Assembly (NCBI GenBank): GCA_934875375.1 | Contig: CAKXHL010000014.1 | Coordinates: forward strand, 1-55,631 | Length of the DNA: 55,631 bases | Origin: an uncultured bacterium | GTDB lineage: Bacteria; Bacillota; Clostridia; Oscillospirales; Ruminococcaceae | Reading direction: 5' to 3' | Shown: positions 15,055-23,926 of the stretch, piece after piece | Numbering within the stretch: the stretch's first letter is position 1 | Layout: each line of letters starts with the position of its first letter | Made by a program: the position numbers and the translations under genes | The notes under the pieces: model-generated | Database searches by the model: none | Seen by the model: the letters and a program-made list of their open reading frames with translations, nothing else | Told to the model about the DNA's origin: nothing

Positions 15055-15831
15055 TTACTCGTCCGATTCGTAAAAGCCCATCCGGTCCAGCGGGTCCACC
15101 CGCACGCCATCTTCAAACAATTCGAAATGCAAATGCGGTTCCAAGGCAGTTTCCGCCAGATTAGTATCTCCTACCCGGCCAATCTCATCGGCGATAGAAA
15201 CCGCCTGTCCTTCCGCCACAGAAAGTTCCTCGTCAAGACCGCAGTACCGGCTGACCAGATCATCTGCGTGCGTAATTTCCACAACCGTGCCCCACATGGG
15301 GTCCTCTTTCACAGCGGAAACAACGCCATCGGCTACTGCCCGGACGGGAGCGCCCAATTCCGCTTTGATGTCGATACCGTTATGGGTGTGCCATTTGTCC
15401 AATGTTTCATCCTTGACCAGCTCTGTACCGGAAAAGAGGTTAAAAACCGTATCCTCAACAGGAAGCATAAAGGAGGATACGCCGTAGTTTGGAGAAATGG
15501 TATCCTGTGCGGATTCTTCGGAAACCGCGGAAGACGCTTCCGGCGCCGAAGAGGAGGAAGGCGCACTGGAGGAGGAAGAGGATGGCCGCGATACATTGGA
15601 GACTTTCTGCTCCACCTGCTGTTCTTTTTGAGATGCCGGCGCGCTGGAAGCGGTGTTTTGCAGGGTTGTACCGGAGACCGCCGGCGGCTGGCTGGTAAAA
15701 GAATCGATGGTTTTGTCCACAATCACCCAGGCGGCTGCGCCTGCGCCCAATACACAGACCGCTAACGCGGCGTAAAAGCCTTTCCCCAGAAGGAATTTTC
15801 CCACTGGGCTTTCGGAAAAAGATTTTTTCAT
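15055..15831 (-). CDS. spoIIQ: SpoIIQ-like M23 peptidase-domain protein
   Basis: 258 residues. It has an amino-terminal membrane anchor (about 19-38), a long Ser/Pro/Ala-rich linker (about 48-112) and a LytM/M23 domain at the end. The zinc ligands are present (His150 and Asp154 in HNGIDI, His235 in the PHLHFEL stretch), as in clostridial SpoIIQ and unlike the degenerate Bacillus protein. SpoIIQ is made in the forespore and joins SpoIIIAH across the two membranes during engulfment. Its location beside spoIIID and spoVA genes, and an upstream forespore-type promoter, support that role over a general cell-wall hydrolase. Confidence 0.8.
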   Translation of the reverse strand: MKKSFSESPVGKFLLGKGFYAALAVCVLGAGAAAWVIVDKTIDSFTSQPPAVSGTTLQNTASSAPASQKEQQVEQKVSNVSRPSSSSSSAPSSSSAPEASSAVSEESAQDTISPNYGVSSFMLPVEDTVFNLFSGTELVKDETLDKWHTHNGIDIKAELGAPVRAVADGVVSAVKEDPMWGTVVEITHADDLVSRYCGLDEELSVAEGQAVSIADEIGRVGDTNLAETALEPHLHFELFEDGVRVDPLDRMGFYESDE

Positions 15832-15870
15832 AGGATTTCCCTCAATTCATACAAAAATTTATGTTACCAA

Positions 15871-15901
15871 AAGTATGGCTTTTCCGCACGTGATTTATGC
15901 A
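15871..15901 (-). promoter_or_regulatory. Forespore (sigma-F/sigma-G) promoter of the SpoIIQ-like gene
   Basis: TGCATA (15896-15901), 18-nt spacer, CATACTT (15871-15877) on the minus strand, against the sigma-G consensus TGmATA/CATACTA. It is 40 nt before the start codon. Forespore sigmas recognise very similar boxes, so I cannot separate sigma-F from sigma-G. Confidence 0.55.
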
Positions 15902-16033
15902 CGGTGTTTTTGCAGGATTGCAAATCAAAGAAAAAATCTCCGTGTTCTGTCCAGGATGGGCGAAAAATACATAAAATCGATCTGACCAGAGAAAATAGCG
16001 GTAAATGATTTTTTAGAAGGAAAGGATGATTTC

Positions 16034-16471
16034 ATGTCTCCTACACCACAGGAATACAATAAAATGAGCCAAAAGGCAGCCCCGAACTCCAAACTCTGGC
16101 GCAATATGCTGGTCGCGTTTTTAATCGGCGGATTTATCTGTACCGTCGGCCAAGGGGTTATGAGCTGGATGCAATCCCTGGGACTGGGCCGGGAAGATGG
16201 TGGAGCAGTTACCTCTATTTCTTTGATTTTTTTAAGCGCGCTGCTTACGGGGTTAAGCTGCTATGATGATATCGCCAAACATGCAGGTGCAGGAACTCTG
16301 GTCCCTATCACCGGCTTTGCCAATGCTATGGTCAGCCCCGCTCTGGAATTTAAGAGGGAGGGATTGATCCTGGGTGTGGGAGCAAAGATGTTTTCCATTG
16401 CGGGACCTGTGATTCTATACGGAAGCGTTGCTTCGGTGATCTACGGTCTGATTTTGGCGATTTTTGGTTAG
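16034..16471 (+). CDS. spoVAC: Stage V sporulation protein AC
   Basis: 145 residues, integral membrane protein with GGFICTVGQG, then SLIFLSALLTGLSCYDDIAKHAGAGTLVPITGFANAMVS split over two helices, which are the diagnostic SpoVAC blocks. SpoVAC is part of the channel that imports dipicolinic acid into the forespore and releases it on germination, and acts as a mechanosensitive channel in Bacillus. First gene of spoVAC-spoVAD-spoVAEb; AAGGAAAGGATG lies upstream of the ATG. Confidence 0.93.
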   Translation: MSPTPQEYNKMSQKAAPNSKLWRNMLVAFLIGGFICTVGQGVMSWMQSLGLGREDGGAVTSISLIFLSALLTGLSCYDDIAKHAGAGTLVPITGFANAMVSPALEFKREGLILGVGAKMFSIAGPVILYGSVASVIYGLILAIFG

Positions 16472-16484
16472 GGGGAAGGAGAAA

Positions 16485-17516
16485 ATGGCAGTTAAAACAG
16501 GGAATTATACCTATCTGCTGGAGAATACGCCTTCGGTACTCTCCTTTGGCGCAGTAGGGTCCAAAAAAGAGTCGGAAGGGCCGCTTGGGCAATATTTTGA
16601 TGTGATCAACCCGGACTCCTCTTTTGGGGAGAGCAGCTGGGAAAAAGCCGAGAGCAAAATGGTGCAGATCAGCGTGGGACAGGCTCTGTCCAAAGGAAAT
16701 TTTGAAGCGGACCAAATCGATATGGCCTTTGCCGGAGATCTGTTAAATCAGTGCATCGGTTCGGTATACGGCCTGCGGGATTTGGGAATCCCCTTTGTGG
16801 GGCTGTACGGCGCCTGTTCCACGATGGCGGAGTCGCTGGCGCTGGCAGCTTTGTTTGTCGATACGTCCATTGCCAAAAAAGCGCTGGCAGTGACCTCTTC
16901 TCATTTCTGCTCGGCAGAACGGCAGTTTCGTTTCCCGCTGGAATACGGCGGCCAGCGACCGCCTACTGCTCAGTGGACCGTTACCGGCTCTGGCGCCTGC
17001 GTGGTAGGCGAGTCGGACGCTGCGCCTTTTGTGCGGGCGGTGACGCTTGGCTGTATTGAAGATCTGGGTATTAAGGACGCCAACAACATGGGCGCCGCCA
17101 TGGCTCCGGCTGCCGCCAAAACCATTTCCCGCTATTTGGCGGATACCCGTACGAAACCGGAAGATTATGACATGATCCTTACTGGAGATTTGGGGCAAGT
17201 GGGGTCGGCGCTGTTAGAACAGCTGCTGGAACAGGAGAAAATCCATCTGCAGGGGCGGCATCAGGACTGCGGCCTGTTGATCTATGACCGGCAGCAGCAG
17301 GATGTCCACGCCGGTGGATCTGGGTGCGGTTGTGCCGCATCAGTTCTGTGCTCTTTTATCCTGCCCAAAATCCGGCAGGGAACACTGGGGGATGTGCTGT
17401 TTGTGGCTACCGGCGCTCTGATGAGTCCTACTTCCAGTATGCAGGGAGAGAGCATTCCCGGCATTGCGCATCTAGTGCATCTGTCCTCCAGCCGCCGGCG
17501 CAAGGGGGTGGAATAA
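16485..17516 (+). CDS. spoVAD: Stage V sporulation protein AD
   Basis: 343 residues, a thiolase-fold protein without catalytic activity that binds dipicolinic acid in Bacillus. Blocks seen are GLYGACSTMAESLALAA, VTSSHFCSAERQFRFPLEYG, and TGDLGQVGS. The ATG at 16485 follows GGGGGAAGGAG and is preferred over the GTG-led extension from 16464. The gene begins 13 nt after spoVAC and overlaps spoVAEb by 1 nt, so the three are translationally coupled. Confidence 0.93.
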   Translation: MAVKTGNYTYLLENTPSVLSFGAVGSKKESEGPLGQYFDVINPDSSFGESSWEKAESKMVQISVGQALSKGNFEADQIDMAFAGDLLNQCIGSVYGLRDLGIPFVGLYGACSTMAESLALAALFVDTSIAKKALAVTSSHFCSAERQFRFPLEYGGQRPPTAQWTVTGSGACVVGESDAAPFVRAVTLGCIEDLGIKDANNMGAAMAPAAAKTISRYLADTRTKPEDYDMILTGDLGQVGSALLEQLLEQEKIHLQGRHQDCGLLIYDRQQQDVHAGGSGCGCAASVLCSFILPKIRQGTLGDVLFVATGALMSPTSSMQGESIPGIAHLVHLSSSRRRKGVE

Positions 17517-17884
17517 TGGAGCTTTTGATTACTTTAGGCAAGGCTTTTTTGGTCGGTGGCCTGTTTTGCGCCGTGGGCCAGGTCTTGATTGATAAAACCA
17601 AGCTGACCCCCGCACGGATTTTGGTGGGCTATGTGGTGGCTGGTGTGCTTTTGTCCGCGCTGGGTTTATACCAGCCGCTCGTGGAGTTTGCAGGGGCAGG
17701 CGCAACTGTACCGCTGACCGGGTTTGGCCATCTGTTGACAACCGGCGTGCAGAAAGCGGTGGCGGAAAAGGGCATTTTAGGCGCGCTTACCGGCGGGCTC
17801 ACTGCCTCTGCTGCCGGAATTACCGCAGCGATGATTTTTGGACTGCTGGTGGCGTTGATCTTTAACCCCGGCGATAAGTCCTGA
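17516..17884 (+). CDS. spoVAEb: Stage V sporulation protein AEb
   Basis: 122 residues with four hydrophobic segments; FLVGGLFCAVGQVLIDKTKL then AGAGATVPLTGFG is the SpoVAE/AC-like signature. It is a membrane partner of SpoVAC in dipicolinate movement. The ATG shares its A with the TAA of spoVAD. spoVAA, AB and AF are absent, as is common in Clostridia, where C-D-Eb is the minimal set. Confidence 0.9.
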   Translation: MELLITLGKAFLVGGLFCAVGQVLIDKTKLTPARILVGYVVAGVLLSALGLYQPLVEFAGAGATVPLTGFGHLLTTGVQKAVAEKGILGALTGGLTASAAGITAAMIFGLLVALIFNPGDKS

Positions 17885-17954
17885 CAGGAGCTCCCTGTAA
17901 GCACCTTGCCTGTTTTACAGTTTTTCCTGTGGCAATTCCGCCTTTAAAGTATTT

Positions 17955-17988
17955 CGCCGCCTGTACCGGACAATAGGTACAGGCGGCG
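17955..17988 (+). terminator. Hairpin after the spoVA operon
   Basis: Perfect 13-bp stem CGCCGCCTGTACC/GGTACAGGCGGCG with an 8-nt loop. There is no T-run, so it may stabilise the 3' end or be a weak terminator. Confidence 0.45.
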
Positions 17989-18032
17989 AAAGATTCTGAT
18001 CGGATTGTCCCTATAAGGGAACCTTTTCAAAA

Positions 18033-18061
18033 CAAAAAGCCGGATACTAACGTATCCGGCT
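18033..18061 (-). terminator. Terminator of rpsT
   Basis: 10-bp stem AGCCGGATAC/GTATCCGGCT around TAAC, followed on the minus strand by TTTTTG. It lies 23 nt past the rpsT stop codon. Confidence 0.9.
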
Positions 18062-18083
18062 GCCGTTTGTGCAAAATGAAAAA

Positions 18084-18347
18084 TTAAGCGTTGGCTTTGT
18101 TTACATGCAAAGCCAGTTTGGATTTCTTTCTGGAAGCGGTATTCTTTTTCAGAATGCCTTTGGCGCAAGCCTGATCGATTTTTTTCACCGCCAGTTTCAC
18201 CGCCGCATCTTTGTCCGCTGCGTTGGTTTCGATCGCAGCTTCCGCTTTTTTCAGAACGGTTTTCAGGTTGGTTTTGAGTCTTTTATTTTCCTCAGTTTTT
18301 GCCTGATTGACCAGAATTCTTTTTTTCGCAGATTTGATGTTTGCCAA
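18084..18347 (-). CDS. rpsT: 30S ribosomal protein S20
   Basis: 87 residues, highly basic: ANIKSAKKRI at the start, then NKRLKTNLKTVLKK and DQACAKGILKKNTASRKKS. It binds 16S rRNA in the small subunit. The family start, M-A-N-I-K-S-A-K-K-R, fixes the TTG at 18345-18347 as start, with GGAGGTG 6 nt upstream. It is divergent from gpr, the usual arrangement in Firmicutes. Confidence 0.95.
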   Translation of the reverse strand: MANIKSAKKRILVNQAKTEENKRLKTNLKTVLKKAEAAIETNAADKDAAVKLAVKKIDQACAKGILKKNTASRKKSKLALHVNKANA

Positions 18348-18381
18348 TATTGACACCTCCTTGACCACACAATACAAAATT

Positions 18382-18410
18382 AGTTTATCATTTTAAAGAC
18401 AGATTTGCAA
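18382..18410 (-). promoter_or_regulatory. Promoter of rpsT
   Basis: TTGCAA (18405-18410), 17-nt spacer, TAAACT (18382-18387), minus strand, 35 nt from the TTG start. Confidence 0.6.
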
Positions 18411-18470
18411 GGCCTTCCGCAAAAAAAAACGGAAAACCAGTAAAAAATATTCCGAAGGAGAGGCAACAAA

Positions 18471-19364
18471 ATGAATTTCAGAACCGATTTAGCAATCGAA
18501 CTGGCGCAGCAGCTGCAAGATACGGTCTCGCAGGATTACCAGACAGTCCAAAAAGAAGAGGACGGCGCAGTAGTTTTCCATACCAAAATCCTGACCCCGG
18601 CAGGGGAAAGGCAGTTTGGAAAACCAGCCGGCGATTACATCACCGTAGAGGTTGTTCCGTTTTCTGATTCTGTCACCGATTCGGCCCGGGAGGCCGAAGT
18701 CATTGCCCGGCAGATTAAAAGCCTTTTGCCCGGCCAGGATGGGTTGGTCCTGGTGGTTGGGCTGGGGAATTTATCCATTACGCCGGACGCGCTGGGCCCC
18801 AAAGTAATTGACGGGATTTTAGCAACCCGCCATCTTGCCGGAGAATGGGAAAAAGCCGCCCAAAAGGATCAGCTTCGGCCAGTTGCGGCCATTGCACCCG
18901 GCGTTTTGGGGCAGACAGGAATTGAGACAAGTGAAATTATAGCATGTCTTTGCGAAAAAATAAAGCCCTCCTGCGTAATTATCATCGATGCGCTGGCAGC
19001 GCGCAGTTTAAAGAGGCTGGGCCGGACGGTACAGCTTTCCAACACAGGTATTTCTCCCGGCTCCGGCGCTATGAACCGCCGCCGGGAACTAAGCCGTCAA
19101 ACGTTGGGTGTCCCGGTAATCTCTATGGGAGTGCCCACGGTGGCAGACGGCGTGACAGTAGGGTGTGATCTGCTGGCGGTAGAAGGAGTCGATGACGAAG
19201 AGGCGGCCCGGGCACTTTTTGCACCAGAAGGGCAATCGATGCTGGTAACACCGAAAGAGGTGGATCTTCTCATCGGACGTGCATCTAAAATTCTGGCTAT
19301 GGCAATCAACCGGGCGCTTCAGCCAGGACTTAGTCAGGAAGATTTGACCTATTTTATCAACTGA
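18471..19364 (+). CDS. gpr: Germination protease GPR (spore protease)
   Basis: 297 residues. GPR is the self-processing aspartic-type endopeptidase that degrades small acid-soluble proteins in germinating spores. Family blocks seen are MNFRTDLAIELA at the start, VGLGNLSITPDALGP, PGVLGQTGIETSEI, VIIIDALAARS, and NTGISPGSGAMNRR. The propeptide is short compared with Bacillus. The start has GAAGGAGAGG upstream. It is made in the forespore in known systems; I do not see a clear sigma-G box in the 100-bp gap. Confidence 0.95.
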   Translation: MNFRTDLAIELAQQLQDTVSQDYQTVQKEEDGAVVFHTKILTPAGERQFGKPAGDYITVEVVPFSDSVTDSAREAEVIARQIKSLLPGQDGLVLVVGLGNLSITPDALGPKVIDGILATRHLAGEWEKAAQKDQLRPVAAIAPGVLGQTGIETSEIIACLCEKIKPSCVIIIDALAARSLKRLGRTVQLSNTGISPGSGAMNRRRELSRQTLGVPVISMGVPTVADGVTVGCDLLAVEGVDDEEAARALFAPEGQSMLVTPKEVDLLIGRASKILAMAINRALQPGLSQEDLTYFIN

Positions 19365-19395
19365 AAATCGAGAGTATTTCAGCAAAAAATGAAGG

Positions 19396-19431
19396 AAAAA
19401 GCGCCGTTTTCACTCCAAAACAGCGCCTTTT
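19396..19431. terminator. Bidirectional terminator between gpr and the lipoprotein gene
   Basis: GCGCC-GTTTT...AAAAC-AGCGCC hairpin flanked by A-run on one side and TTTT on the other. It lies between convergent genes. Confidence 0.65.
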
Positions 19432-19477
19432 GCCATATAAATGGTTGGGTAAAACGGGGTAAAAAGAGGATCCTACG

Positions 19478-20644
19478 CTATCCTGTATAAGCGGACAGAA
19501 TATAGTCGGAAAAGTATGGACGGGGCGCATAGCTGTCAGATAGGGAATGACTGGCAATGACGGTTACTAGCTCCAGCTGCGGCACCACAAAGATAAACTG
19601 TCCATGTGTGCCAAAGGCGTAAAAGGTGTCATAGCCCTGAAAGGAGCGAATCCACCATTGGTAGCCGTAGGAACCGGTACCATCGCCAGCGCCATTGTTT
19701 TTCGCGGTAGTAGATTGCTCTACCCATTGAGCAGGGATCAGCTGTTCACCGTTCCATTGCCCGCCCTGCAAATACAGCTGTCCAAACCGGGCTGCATCCT
19801 GAACGGTCATAGCGATTCCATTTCCGCCGTCGGCAACGCCTTGGGGATCCATACCCCAAACGACACTGGTCATACCCAGCGCGTCAAATAGATTTTTGTG
19901 GGCAAATTCCAATTCGCCCATACCGGTGGCGTTTTCCAACGCAGCGGCCAGCAGATGGCTATTGCCGGTGCTGTAAGCAAAAGAGCTGCCCGGTGTGGAG
20001 ATCAGATTCCGATTGAGAATATAATCAACCCAATTTTCAGAAGTGCGGAATTCCTGCCAGTTGCAGCGTCCCGCCCACTCATACCATTCCAGCCCGGAGG
20101 TGTGAGTCAGCAGATGGCGCAGGGTAATCTGCTGCTTTCCGGAATCTTCTAGGTCAAGCACCTGCGGCAGATAATCGGAAAGAGGGCCATCCACACCGCC
20201 GAGATATCCCTGTTCTATGGCAATGCCGATCAATGCGCCGGTAAAGGATTTGGTACAGGAGTTCAACTGGAAAACGCTGTTTTCGTCATAGCCATCCTGA
20301 TAAAACTCGTCGATGATGACGCCGTCTTTTACAGTGACCATAGCATAAACGTCAGAACTTTCCAAATCCGTATGCAGCTGAGAAAAAACAGCTGGATCCA
20401 TCTGATGATTTTCGGGTAAATCTGTCCGCCAGGGAACGGTGTCAGTTTTCTGGTTTTGCGAAGCGAGGGAAGAGACCGTTTCACCCGCCACGGTGTTGGA
20501 AGCCAAAAACGCAACACTGCTTTCCAAAGGAGTCTCTTGGCTTTGCGCGGCGTTTTCCTGCACGGACGCACCTGAATCGAAAGAGGCAGAACAGGCAGTA
20601 AGAAACAACATTCTGGACAACAAAAAGGCAATATATTTTTTCAC
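19478..20644 (-). CDS. Beta-lactamase-family serine hydrolase, lipoprotein
   Basis: 388 residues. The lipoprotein signal ends in the lipobox LTAC, near residue 19. The penicillin-binding/class C fold shows the catalytic SxxK as SCTKS, YAYST-type YSTGNS as the second motif, and HTSGLEWYEW and GTHGQF as further family blocks. These exported esterases or carboxypeptidases are rarely true beta-lactamases. GTG at 20644 is chosen: AAAGGA lies 8 nt before it and it yields a compact signal peptide. A MerR-type promoter lies just upstream. Confidence 0.85.
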   Translation of the reverse strand: MKKYIAFLLSRMLFLTACSASFDSGASVQENAAQSQETPLESSVAFLASNTVAGETVSSLASQNQKTDTVPWRTDLPENHQMDPAVFSQLHTDLESSDVYAMVTVKDGVIIDEFYQDGYDENSVFQLNSCTKSFTGALIGIAIEQGYLGGVDGPLSDYLPQVLDLEDSGKQQITLRHLLTHTSGLEWYEWAGRCNWQEFRTSENWVDYILNRNLISTPGSSFAYSTGNSHLLAAALENATGMGELEFAHKNLFDALGMTSVVWGMDPQGVADGGNGIAMTVQDAARFGQLYLQGGQWNGEQLIPAQWVEQSTTAKNNGAGDGTGSYGYQWWIRSFQGYDTFYAFGTHGQFIFVVPQLELVTVIASHSLSDSYAPRPYFSDYILSAYTG

Positions 20645-20672
20645 AAGACCAGTCCTTTCTTTTCTGTTTTTC

Positions 20673-20703
20673 ATCTTACGATTGAGAGTGGACTCCAAGT
20701 CAA
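20673..20703 (-). promoter_or_regulatory. MerR-type promoter/operator with 19-bp spacer
   Basis: TTGACT (20698-20703) and TAAGAT (20673-20678) are 19 nt apart. Within the spacer lies the dyad CTTGGAGT-CC-ACTCTCAA (20682-20699). This over-long spacer with a GGAGT/ACTC dyad is the classic architecture of MerR-family activated promoters. No MerR gene is in the window. Confidence 0.55.
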
Positions 20704-20798
20704 GTGAATTTTTTGTGAAGATGGTGGGAGCATAGATAAACAAAAAATAACTACTTATAGTATATTTGAATTTAATTATTCGGATACGCAATAAAAAT

Positions 20799-20825
20799 AG
20801 GCGGCATCGTGATATTATGCCGCCT
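20799..20825 (-). terminator. Terminator of nadE
   Basis: 9-bp stem AGGCGGCAT/ATGCCGCCT followed on the minus strand by ATTTTTATT. It lies about 70 nt past nadE. Confidence 0.8.
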
Positions 20826-20897
20826 CAAAAGATATGAATCAGCTGCACAAATAAGCAGTAGGTACCAGTTTATACGAACCGGCGGCGGTCGCATGCA

Positions 20898-22808
20898 CTA
20901 AAGCGCTTCGGCTTGGGCAAGCCAGATTTTTGCGCAGGCGTCGCTGGGCATCCGCCAGTCGCCCCGGGGGGAAAGACTGACCGAACCGACTTTAGGTCCG
21001 TCCGGCAGGCAAGAGCGTTTAAACTGCTGGGCGAAAAAACGCCGGTAAAAGCTGACCAGCCATTTTTTGATCTCGTCGGGATCATAGGCGCTGCCAAACG
21101 CATAACAAGCCAATCGATGGATTTTGGCAGGCGCAAACGCCCAGCGTACAACGTAATACAAAAAGAAATCGTGCAGGGCATAAGGTCCCACCAGATCTTC
21201 GGTTTTCTGGGAGATTTCGCCGTTGTCGGCAGGCAAAAGCTCCGGACTGACCGGCGTTGCCAGAATATCTTCCAGTGTGCGCTGCAGCGCAGGGTCGCCG
21301 CAAGCGGCAGCTTCGTAAGCGACGATGTGACGGATCAGCGTTTTCGGGACCGAAGCGTTGACGCCGTACATGGACATATGATCGCCATTATAGGTAGCCC
21401 ACCCGAGGGCCAATTCTGACAGATCGCCAGTGCCGAGGACCAAGCCGCCGTTTTGATTGGCCAAATCCATCAGGACTTGGGTACGTTCCCGAGCTTGACA
21501 ATTTTCATAGGTCACGTCCAGTTTCTGCGGGTCCTGGCCGATATCAGAGAAGTGCTGGGTTACCGCGGCGGTGATGTCCACCTCGCGAAAAGAGGTGCCG
21601 TAAGCCTCGGCCAGGCGCTGGGCGTTGCTTTTGGTACGGCGGGTGGTGCCAAAGCAGGGCATGGTTACCGTCAGAATATCGCCAGCTGGGCGGCCCAGCT
21701 TTTTCATAGCCCGCACCGCTACCAACAGTGCGAGGGTGGAGTCCAGCCCGCCGGACAGACCGATTACCGCAGATTTCGCATGGGTATGTGCCAAACGCCG
21801 GGCCAGGCCGGCTGCCTGCATGGTGAGGATTTCCTCGCAGCGTTCCCGGCGGTCGTCGGCGGAGGAGGGGATAAACGGATAAGGATGGACAGGACGGGTC
21901 AGTTGGGTGGGAGAGAGGCGCAAAGAGAAGGAGATTTTTTGATATTCCTCATCTTTGGCCGGAGGAAAACTGGTCATCCGGCGCCGTTCAAAGGCTAGGC
22001 GATCCAGATCAATTTCAGTAATGGCCATTTCGTTTTGAAACAGTCGGCTTTCTGCCAGCAGCGCACCGTTTTCGCAGATTAGGTTGTGGCCGGCAAACAC
22101 CAGATCGGTGGTGGATTCGCCGTCGCCGGCATCAGCATACAAATAGGCGCAGCAAAGGCGGGCCGACTGGGCGCTGACCAAGCTGCGGCGGTGCTGAGCC
22201 TTGCCGATGATCTCGTCGGAGCAGGAGGGATTGACGATCACAGTTGCACCGGCAATGGCGTGTTTGGTAGAAGGCGGATCTGCCGCCCAGAGGTCTTCAC
22301 AGATTTCGGCGGCAATACACAGCCCGGGAAGCTGCTCGCAGCACAGTAAAATACGGGTGCCAAAGGGCAATGATTCTTCCCCGATAGAGATTTTGCCGTT
22401 TTGGACCGGAGCGGGAGTAAACCAACGCAACTCGTAAAATTCACCATAATTGGGTAGATAAGTTTTGGGTATGGCGGCAAGATATCGGCCATTTTGTATA
22501 AAAATAGCACAATTATACAATTTGTTCTCGAAAATGAGCGGTGCGCCGACAACAGCAATCAAATCCGAGCCATGGCTGCCAACGCGGATTTGTTCCAATG
22601 CTGCCTGGGCTTGTCCGAGCAGGGCAGACTGCAGAAACAGATCGCCGCAGGTGTATCCGGTGACACACAATTCCGGCAGCACTAACAATTTTGCGCCTTT
22701 TTGGCGGGCCTGTTCCATACAAAGGAGAATCTGTTTGGCGTTATAAGCGCAGTCGGCCAGTCGGATTGCCGGTGTGGCGGCCGCCGTTTTCAAAAAACCA
22801 TCTTTCAA
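20898..22808 (-). CDS. nadE: Glutamine-dependent NAD+ synthetase
   Basis: 636 residues. The amino-terminal nitrilase-like glutaminase domain (ELCVTGYTCGD with its Glu, then AAEICEDLWA with the catalytic Cys) supplies ammonia. The carboxyl synthetase domain (GLSGGLDSTLAL pyrophosphate loop, then LVLGTGDLSELALGWATYNGDHMS split over two helices) amidates deamido-NAD. The family start M-K-x-G-F matches a TTG start at 22808 (LKDGFLK), with GGGAGGTG upstream; the longer frame is rejected. It is the last step of NAD synthesis. Confidence 0.95.
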   Translation of the reverse strand: MKDGFLKTAAATPAIRLADCAYNAKQILLCMEQARQKGAKLLVLPELCVTGYTCGDLFLQSALLGQAQAALEQIRVGSHGSDLIAVVGAPLIFENKLYNCAIFIQNGRYLAAIPKTYLPNYGEFYELRWFTPAPVQNGKISIGEESLPFGTRILLCCEQLPGLCIAAEICEDLWAADPPSTKHAIAGATVIVNPSCSDEIIGKAQHRRSLVSAQSARLCCAYLYADAGDGESTTDLVFAGHNLICENGALLAESRLFQNEMAITEIDLDRLAFERRRMTSFPPAKDEEYQKISFSLRLSPTQLTRPVHPYPFIPSSADDRRERCEEILTMQAAGLARRLAHTHAKSAVIGLSGGLDSTLALLVAVRAMKKLGRPAGDILTVTMPCFGTTRRTKSNAQRLAEAYGTSFREVDITAAVTQHFSDIGQDPQKLDVTYENCQARERTQVLMDLANQNGGLVLGTGDLSELALGWATYNGDHMSMYGVNASVPKTLIRHIVAYEAAACGDPALQRTLEDILATPVSPELLPADNGEISQKTEDLVGPYALHDFFLYYVVRWAFAPAKIHRLACYAFGSAYDPDEIKKWLVSFYRRFFAQQFKRSCLPDGPKVGSVSLSPRGDWRMPSDACAKIWLAQAEAL

Positions 22809-22833
22809 AGGAAAGACACCTCCCGTTTCAAAT

Positions 22834-23247
22834 TCAGAAGAGCGCACCCGTAAGGCGCGGCAGAATGCCGCCGGGATCGGCGGTCATTGGCGGGGTATGG
22901 GGAAACAGCAAAAGCATCCGCACCACCCAAACGACTGCAAATAAAAAAAGACAAGCGATCAGACCTCGGTGGATCCATCGGCGGCGTGCACCGAAAAAAA
23001 TCAGGGCAAGGGCAATGAGCGGAACGGTCCAGAACAGCGGATGCCAGAAAAAGGCGCCGGCAAAATCCAGCCGAAGAGCGCACAGCCAGGCACGGCTCAT
23101 GCCGCAGGTCAGGCAGGGCAGGCCGGTGACCCGGCGAAACATACACCAGCCGCCGATAACGCCGAACAACAGATAGCACAGCGCAGCCACCGCCAGGGCA
23201 AGGGCACAGCGTTTGGCAAACCATACGAGCTTTTGTTTTTTCTCCAT
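22834..23247 (-). CDS. DUF2752 membrane protein
   Basis: 137 residues with three or four hydrophobic segments and the signature GLPCLTCGMSRA followed by FFWHPLFW. The family is of unknown function. Start ATG at 23247 has TAGGAG 9 nt upstream. It lies 25 nt before nadE on the same strand and may be cotranscribed with it. Confidence 0.8.
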   Translation of the reverse strand: MEKKQKLVWFAKRCALALAVAALCYLLFGVIGGWCMFRRVTGLPCLTCGMSRAWLCALRLDFAGAFFWHPLFWTVPLIALALIFFGARRRWIHRGLIACLFLFAVVWVVRMLLLFPHTPPMTADPGGILPRLTGALF

Positions 23248-23454
23248 AGGGCACCGACTCCTAACATGCTCATTATAGGCCAAAATGAAACGGCGCGCAA
23301 GGAAAATGAATGACAGGGGAAAGCTTTTATGGTATTCTGGAAACAATATGTCCAACAGCAGAGTTTTCTTTTACAGAAGTTTGCGCCATGAAAAAGCAGG
23401 GCGGAAAGTTCCCTTTGAGAAAACTGCTTTCCAAAGAGCGAAGGAGAGAAAAAT

Positions 23455-23886
23455 ATGGTGGAAAAAGCACTGGAATTATATCGAAAGTATCGGGAAATGA
23501 TTTTGTATTTGGTGTTCGGCGGTTTGACGACGCTGGTCAATATCTTCAGCTATTTTGTGCTGACCGATGTGGGGGAAATTCAATATTTGGTGAGCACCGC
23601 CATTGCATGGGTGTTGTCGGTATTGTTTGCTTATTTTACCAATCGGGTTTGGGTGTTTCAAAGCACAGCCTCCGGCACAAAGGCAATTTTGCGGGAAATT
23701 GGCTCCTTTTTCGGATGCAGGTTGCTGTCTGGTGCAATCGATATGGGGATTATGTTTTTGTGCGTTTCGGTACTGGGTTTGCCAGATAAGCTGATTAAAA
23801 TTCTGGCCAATGTGGTGGTGATTATTCTCAACTACCTGTTCAGCAAGCTTTTTATTTTTAAAAAGGATAAGCCGGTCGAACAGTAA
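23455..23886 (+). CDS. GtrA family membrane protein
   Basis: 143 residues, four transmembrane segments. LVFGGLTTLVNIFSYF, AWVLSVLFAYFTNRVWVF, and NYLFSKLFIFKK are the GtrA/DPMS blocks. The family is linked to moving lipid-linked sugars across the membrane for surface polysaccharides. GAAGGAG precedes the ATG. Confidence 0.9.
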   Translation: MVEKALELYRKYREMILYLVFGGLTTLVNIFSYFVLTDVGEIQYLVSTAIAWVLSVLFAYFTNRVWVFQSTASGTKAILREIGSFFGCRLLSGAIDMGIMFLCVSVLGLPDKLIKILANVVVIILNYLFSKLFIFKKDKPVEQ

Positions 23887-23926
23887 GAAGATTTGAGGAT
23901 AAAATGTAGACAATAAAAGGTGAAAA

